From NCBI GenBank assembly GCA_030635565.1, contig DAOVYP010000047.1, forward strand, positions 1 through 10,317: 10,317 nucleotides of DNA, read 5' to 3'. Numbering within the stretch: the first letter of the stretch is position 1; the number at the start of each line of letters is the position of its first letter. The notes below the pieces were generated by a model. It saw nothing but the letters and a program-made list of their open reading frames with translations, was not told the DNA's origin and made no database searches. This stretch comes from Spirochaeta sp. Lineage in GTDB: Bacteria; Spirochaetota; Spirochaetia; DSM-2461. This document shows positions 8,185 to 10,317 of the stretch, one piece after another. A program made the position numbers and the translations under genes.

Positions 8185-8211
8185 ATTATAAGCTGATTCG
8201 TAATGGGACAA
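8185..8211 (-). promoter_or_regulatory. Promoter of the Xaa-Pro aminopeptidase gene
   Basis: Read on the minus strand, a perfect TATAAT (8185-8190) follows TTGTCC (8206-8211) with a short spacer of 15 bases. Transcription would begin near 8178 and give a very short leader containing just the GGAGG site. The exact -10 box is good evidence. The -35 box and its spacing are weaker. Confidence 0.55.
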
Positions 8212-8288
8212 GGCGGAGAGAGGTGAAAGAGGACTTATCGTAAAAAACATATCAAGCTTCAGATTCCATCGCCGAAGATAATGGTGAG

Positions 8289-8402
8289 GGCTGACGGCAG
8301 TTTTTCAATTCACCCCTTCGGGAATGACCCTCAGGGTGTACCCCTCCCATGATAGCTGTCGGCACCTCAGCTGGACCGTCCCTCCCCGGACGGTCTTTTT
8401 TT
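8289..8402 (+). ncRNA. Candidate structured small RNA or attenuated leader ending in an intrinsic terminator
   Basis: About 115 bases can fold into a long closing helix followed by a terminator. GCTGA (8290-8294) pairs with TCAGC (8367-8371). CGGCAG (8295-8300) pairs with CTGTCG (8356-8361, one G-U), with a GCACC bulge between on the 3' side. Inside, CACCC (8311-8315) can pair with GGGTG (8334-8338), or two small hairpins (CCC-TTC-GGG and ACCC-TCA-GGGT) can form instead. The terminator hairpin starts three bases after the closing helix. No plus-strand gene lies upstream within 1.9 kb, so the terminator must serve either a short RNA or a leader. I do not recognise it as a known riboswitch, 6S, SRP or tmRNA, and no convincing promoter was found. 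It is a hypothesis from pairing alone. Confidence 0.3.
8374..8402 (+). terminator. Intrinsic terminator on the plus strand
   Basis: A perfect 8-bp G+C-rich stem, GACCGTCC (8374-8381) with GGACGGTC (8388-8395), encloses a six-base loop and is followed at once by seven Ts (8396-8402). This is a textbook Rho-independent terminator in the plus direction only; the minus strand lacks a T run. It lies upstream of the HMG-CoA synthase gene and downstream of no plus-strand gene. Confidence 0.85.
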
Positions 8403-8452
8403 CAGCAGCATAAACACACACCGCCACGATCCAGGCAATTAGCACGGGATGT

Positions 8453-8481
8453 TTGTGCAAATGGGATTGTTTCCATAAAAG
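8453..8481 (+). promoter_or_regulatory. Weak promoter candidate for the mevalonate genes
   Basis: TTGTGC (8453-8458) and TAAAAG (8476-8481) are separated by 17 bases, with three and four of six consensus matches. A start near 8488 would place the first inverted repeat at the extreme 5' end of the message and give a leader of about 178 bases. An alternative is the perfect TATAAT at 8553-8558 inside the second inverted repeat, which lacks a -35 box. Confidence 0.2.
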
Positions 8482-8488
8482 AAGTATC

Positions 8489-8532
8489 ATCAGAGGATCT
8501 TTCAAAATTACCATTTCGAAAGATCCTCTGAT
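8489..8532. repeat. Inverted repeat 1: perfect 15-bp arms, 14-base spacer
   Basis: ATCAGAGGATCTTTC (8489-8503) is exactly complementary to GAAAGATCCTCTGAT (8518-8532). In RNA it forms a strong hairpin. There is no T run after it on either strand, so it is not a typical terminator. It is the first of three hairpins ahead of the HMG-CoA synthase gene. Its loop contains AAATTACC, which recurs in inverted repeat 3. Confidence 0.9.
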
Positions 8533-8540
8533 ATGGGGTC

Positions 8541-8579
8541 GAATATCTATTTTATAATCATGTAATAAAATAGATATTC
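8541..8579. repeat. Inverted repeat 2: perfect 15-bp A+T-rich arms, 9-base spacer
   Basis: GAATATCTATTTTAT (8541-8555) is exactly complementary to ATAAAATAGATATTC (8565-8579). It begins eight bases after inverted repeat 1. A perfect TATAAT (8553-8558) lies across the left arm and the spacer on the plus strand, so the palindrome could be an operator over a -10 box. Equally it could act as an RNA hairpin. Confidence 0.9.
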
Positions 8580-8589
8580 TAAAGGCCTG

Positions 8590-8624
8590 GGTAATTCCAA
8601 AAATGCTCCATTTTTGAAATTACC
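8590..8624. repeat. Inverted repeat 3: 16-bp arms with one mismatch, 3-base loop
   Basis: GGTAATTCCAAAAATG (8590-8605) and CATTTTTGAAATTACC (8609-8624) pair at 15 of 16 positions, with only CTC between them. In RNA this is a long A+T-rich hairpin about 40 bases ahead of the HMG-CoA synthase start. The following bases (TTATCAATTAC) are not a T run. Its GGTAATT could instead pair with AATTACC in the loop of inverted repeat 1 (8506-8512). Confidence 0.85.
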
Positions 8625-8665
8625 TTATCAATTACTGTCATGAATTGTGCCGCGGGAGAAAGATC

Positions 8666-9940
8666 ATGAGTCAGAAGAACATCGGCATCGGAGACATCGG
8701 ACTGTATGTACCCGATCCGAGGATGGATATTGATACCCTGATGGCGTCACGTGCCCTCACCCATCCCCAACTGAATCAGGTGATGAATCGCGCTATTGAA
8801 AAAACCGGTCAGGTATCATTCCGTTTCCCCGAACCCTGGGAGGACACGGCATCCCTGGCGGCAAATTCGGCCTCTGAGATTCTGGACCGCCTGCCGGAAA
8901 ATGAAATGGGCAAAATGCGATACATCTCCGTCGGAACCGAGACTGCCATCGACCATGCTAAACCCGTAGCATCATACGTGCAGGGCATGCTGAATGAAGC
9001 CGGATATTCATTAGGTAATGCCCTTACCACAGTTGACGTGAAACACGCCTGTGCGGGCGGTACCGCAGCCCTCCTGTCCAGTGCCGCCATGTTGAGCTTC
9101 TCCGGCTCTCCCGGGGAAAGAGCCCTGGTTATTTCCAGTGATATCGCCAGGTACGATGCCCCGAGCACGGCTGAAATCACCCAGGGAGCCGGTGCCGTAT
9201 CACTCCTGGTTGAGAAAAACCCCAGACTTATCGAAATGGACCTGACCAGGCAGGGATTCTATGCCTCCGATGTTGATGACTTCTTCAGGCCGTTGGGTTC
9301 GGTAACAGCCAGGGTAAAGGGTCGATATTCCATGGAATGCTACCAGGAGGCTCTTGAGAAAGCATTCATCGATTTCTGCGAACGCAGTGAAAAAACCACC
9401 TGTGAAGTTATTGACGAAACCGATTACATGGCTCTGCATGTACCCTTTGCTAAAATGCCCGAAGCTGCAGTTCGAAAACTCCTTAAGAATTTCTGCGGCA
9501 AGGGTGATGCCGCAGTGGATGCATATTTGGAACGAACAAGTTTCCTCGATGCCATGCACCTGAGCAAAATATTCGGAAATCTCTATAACGGCTCCCTTTA
9601 TGCTTACCTCGCGGCACTGCTTGAACAGGAATACACCAGACTCGGAGCTGAGATTGTTGGAAAGAAAATCTTGATTGCCTCCTACGGATCAGGCAATACC
9701 ATGATGGTTTTCTCGGGAACAATCGCCGCCGGTGCACCTGAAGTGATCGGCTCGTGGGATCTGATGAAATGGAACCGCAGTTCAAGAAAGGCGGGTTTCG
9801 AGGAATATCTCAACTGGCTGGCCCGTCCGAAGGATATCGACGTCTGGCGGAATCTTCTCGATGGCGCGAAACCGGAGAATGGCCGCTTTTACCTCAGGGA
9901 TTTCGGTGATACCGGATTGCGTATCTACAGTCGGAGTTGA
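8666..9940 (+). CDS. mvaS: Hydroxymethylglutaryl-CoA synthase
   Basis: The enzyme condenses acetyl-CoA with acetoacetyl-CoA to HMG-CoA, the first committed step of the mevalonate route to isoprenoids. The protein has 424 residues, close to bacterial family size. The thiolase-like fold shows the expected triad: Glu92 in SVGTETA, the acyl-accepting Cys129 in KHACAGGTAAL, and His258 in LHVPFAKM. The C-terminal SYGSGNTMMVFS is also typical. ATG 8666 is chosen because GGGAG (8654-8658) lies seven bases ahead; an in-frame TTG at 8645 has no such site. The gene is preceded by the three-hairpin leader region and followed after three bases by the isomerase gene. The triad argues for HMG-CoA synthase over a beta-ketoacyl-ACP synthase III, the main alternative in this fold. 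Confidence 0.93.
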   Translation: MSQKNIGIGDIGLYVPDPRMDIDTLMASRALTHPQLNQVMNRAIEKTGQVSFRFPEPWEDTASLAANSASEILDRLPENEMGKMRYISVGTETAIDHAKPVASYVQGMLNEAGYSLGNALTTVDVKHACAGGTAALLSSAAMLSFSGSPGERALVISSDIARYDAPSTAEITQGAGAVSLLVEKNPRLIEMDLTRQGFYASDVDDFFRPLGSVTARVKGRYSMECYQEALEKAFIDFCERSEKTTCEVIDETDYMALHVPFAKMPEAAVRKLLKNFCGKGDAAVDAYLERTSFLDAMHLSKIFGNLYNGSLYAYLAALLEQEYTRLGAEIVGKKILIASYGSGNTMMVFSGTIAAGAPEVIGSWDLMKWNRSSRKAGFEEYLNWLARPKDIDVWRNLLDGAKPENGRFYLRDFGDTGLRIYSRS

Positions 9941-9943
9941 GCG

Positions 9944-10317
9944 ATGAACGAAGACATTCAGGAACGAAAGCAGAGACATCTGGATATTTGTCTTGACAGT
10001 TCCTTTTCTGTTGAATCCGGAGACACAGGGTTTACATCAATTTCCCTGCCTCACAGGGCTTTGCCTGAGATTGATTCAGGAGCCATTTCCCTTGAGACTC
10101 CGTTTCTGGGCTATCGATTGAAGCTGCCCGTGATGATTTCCTGTATGACCGGAGGCTCGGATAACGGTAGAAAACTAAACCGGATGCTTGCCGGAATAGC
10201 CGGTGAATCAGGGTTGGCCATCGGAACGGGTTCAATCCGGGTTATGCTCAGGCATCCTGAAACCCGTTCCCACTTTGAAATGAAAAAAATTGCGACCGAC
10301 GTGCCCGTACTGGCCAA
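9944..10317 (+). CDS. fni: Type 2 isopentenyl-diphosphate delta-isomerase (partial, C-terminus off the right edge)
   Basis: This FMN-dependent enzyme interconverts isopentenyl and dimethylallyl diphosphate, providing both building blocks for isoprenoids. 124 codons are visible, about a third of the usual ~340-350. The N-terminal signature is clear: RKQRHL (8-13), PHRALPEID, PVMISCMTGG (62-71), and LAIGTGSIRVML with HPE following, which form the start of the flavin-binding TIM barrel. ATG 9944 is three bases after the HMG-CoA synthase stop. GGAG at 9933-9936, seven bases ahead, lies inside the end of that gene, so the two are co-translated from one message. The family is not related to the type 1 (Nudix-like) isomerase. 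Further mevalonate genes probably follow beyond the edge. Confidence 0.92.
   Translation, partial: MNEDIQERKQRHLDICLDSSFSVESGDTGFTSISLPHRALPEIDSGAISLETPFLGYRLKLPVMISCMTGGSDNGRKLNRMLAGIAGESGLAIGTGSIRVMLRHPETRSHFEMKKIATDVPVLA

Larger units (their letters stand above)
8164..8665. other. 502-base intergenic region between divergent peptidase and mevalonate genes
   Basis: No credible protein gene is seen here. From left to right it holds the peptidase ribosome-binding site and promoter (8170-8211), a foldable stretch ending in a plus-strand intrinsic terminator (8289-8402), about 85 bases with only a weak plus-strand promoter candidate, and three successive long inverted repeats (8489-8624). A GGGAG ribosome-binding site at 8654-8658 then precedes the HMG-CoA synthase gene. 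The region from about 8490 on is visibly richer in A+T than the genes. Confidence 0.8.

Noticed and set aside
8438..8460. TTAGCAC...GTGCAAA resembling a CIRCE heat-shock operator
   Set aside because: The arms are short and imperfect, and the spacing does not fit TTAGCACTC-N9-GAGTGCTAA. No chaperone gene is nearby.
8305..8514. Minus-strand 69-codon reading frame with a short hydrophobic stretch in the intergenic region
   Set aside because: It starts inside inverted repeat 1, runs through the opposite strand of the terminator stem, has only a distant AGAGG ahead of it, and its composition resembles no protein. It is better explained as a chance frame over structured DNA.
8586..8665. Direct HMG-CoA synthase promoter close to the gene
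   Set aside because: I found no pair of -35 and -10 boxes with acceptable spacing between inverted repeat 3 and the start codon.

Overview
The window looks like a piece of a free-living spirochaete chromosome of balanced base composition (about half G+C by eye). Three things point that way. An HMG-CoA synthase gene is followed directly by a type 2 isopentenyl-diphosphate isomerase gene, the order I recall for the mevalonate cluster of Borrelia. The isoleucyl-tRNA synthetase is the long, eukaryote-like type 2 form. A predicted lipoprotein sits inside a housekeeping operon. The assignment is an inference; no rRNA or other taxonomic marker is present.

Left block (1-5175, minus strand): ileS, a lipoprotein gene of unknown function, hisH and hisF are read in that order in one tight run. 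The gaps or overlaps are 14 bases, a 4-base ATGA overlap, and zero bases. hisF runs off the left edge. HisH and HisF together form imidazole glycerol phosphate synthase of histidine biosynthesis. A promoter candidate lies just upstream of ileS. Centre (5320-6306, plus strand): divergent from ileS is an assimilatory APS/PAPS reductase (CysH) carrying its own N-terminal glutaredoxin-like domain. It converges on an Xaa-Pro aminopeptidase gene (6376-8163, minus strand). That gene has a well-supported TTG start: a consensus TATAAT box and a GGAGG ribosome-binding site lie just in front of it.

Right block (8164-10317): about 500 bases without a protein gene separate the peptidase from the mevalonate genes. 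This gap is the least ordinary part of the window. It holds a foldable segment ending in a strong plus-strand intrinsic terminator that no upstream gene explains. Three long hairpin-forming inverted repeats follow in a row: two are perfect 15-bp arms and one is 16 bp with a single mismatch. The gap leads into the HMG-CoA synthase gene (8666-9940) and, three bases later, the isomerase gene, which runs off the right edge. These two act at opposite ends of the mevalonate route: acetyl-CoA condensation to HMG-CoA, and interconversion of IPP and DMAPP.

Every protein gene except the lipoprotein belongs to a recognised family. The best candidates for something undescribed are the structured RNA/terminator and hairpin array ahead of the mevalonate genes, then the glutaredoxin-reductase fusion, then the unknown lipoprotein between ileS and hisH.
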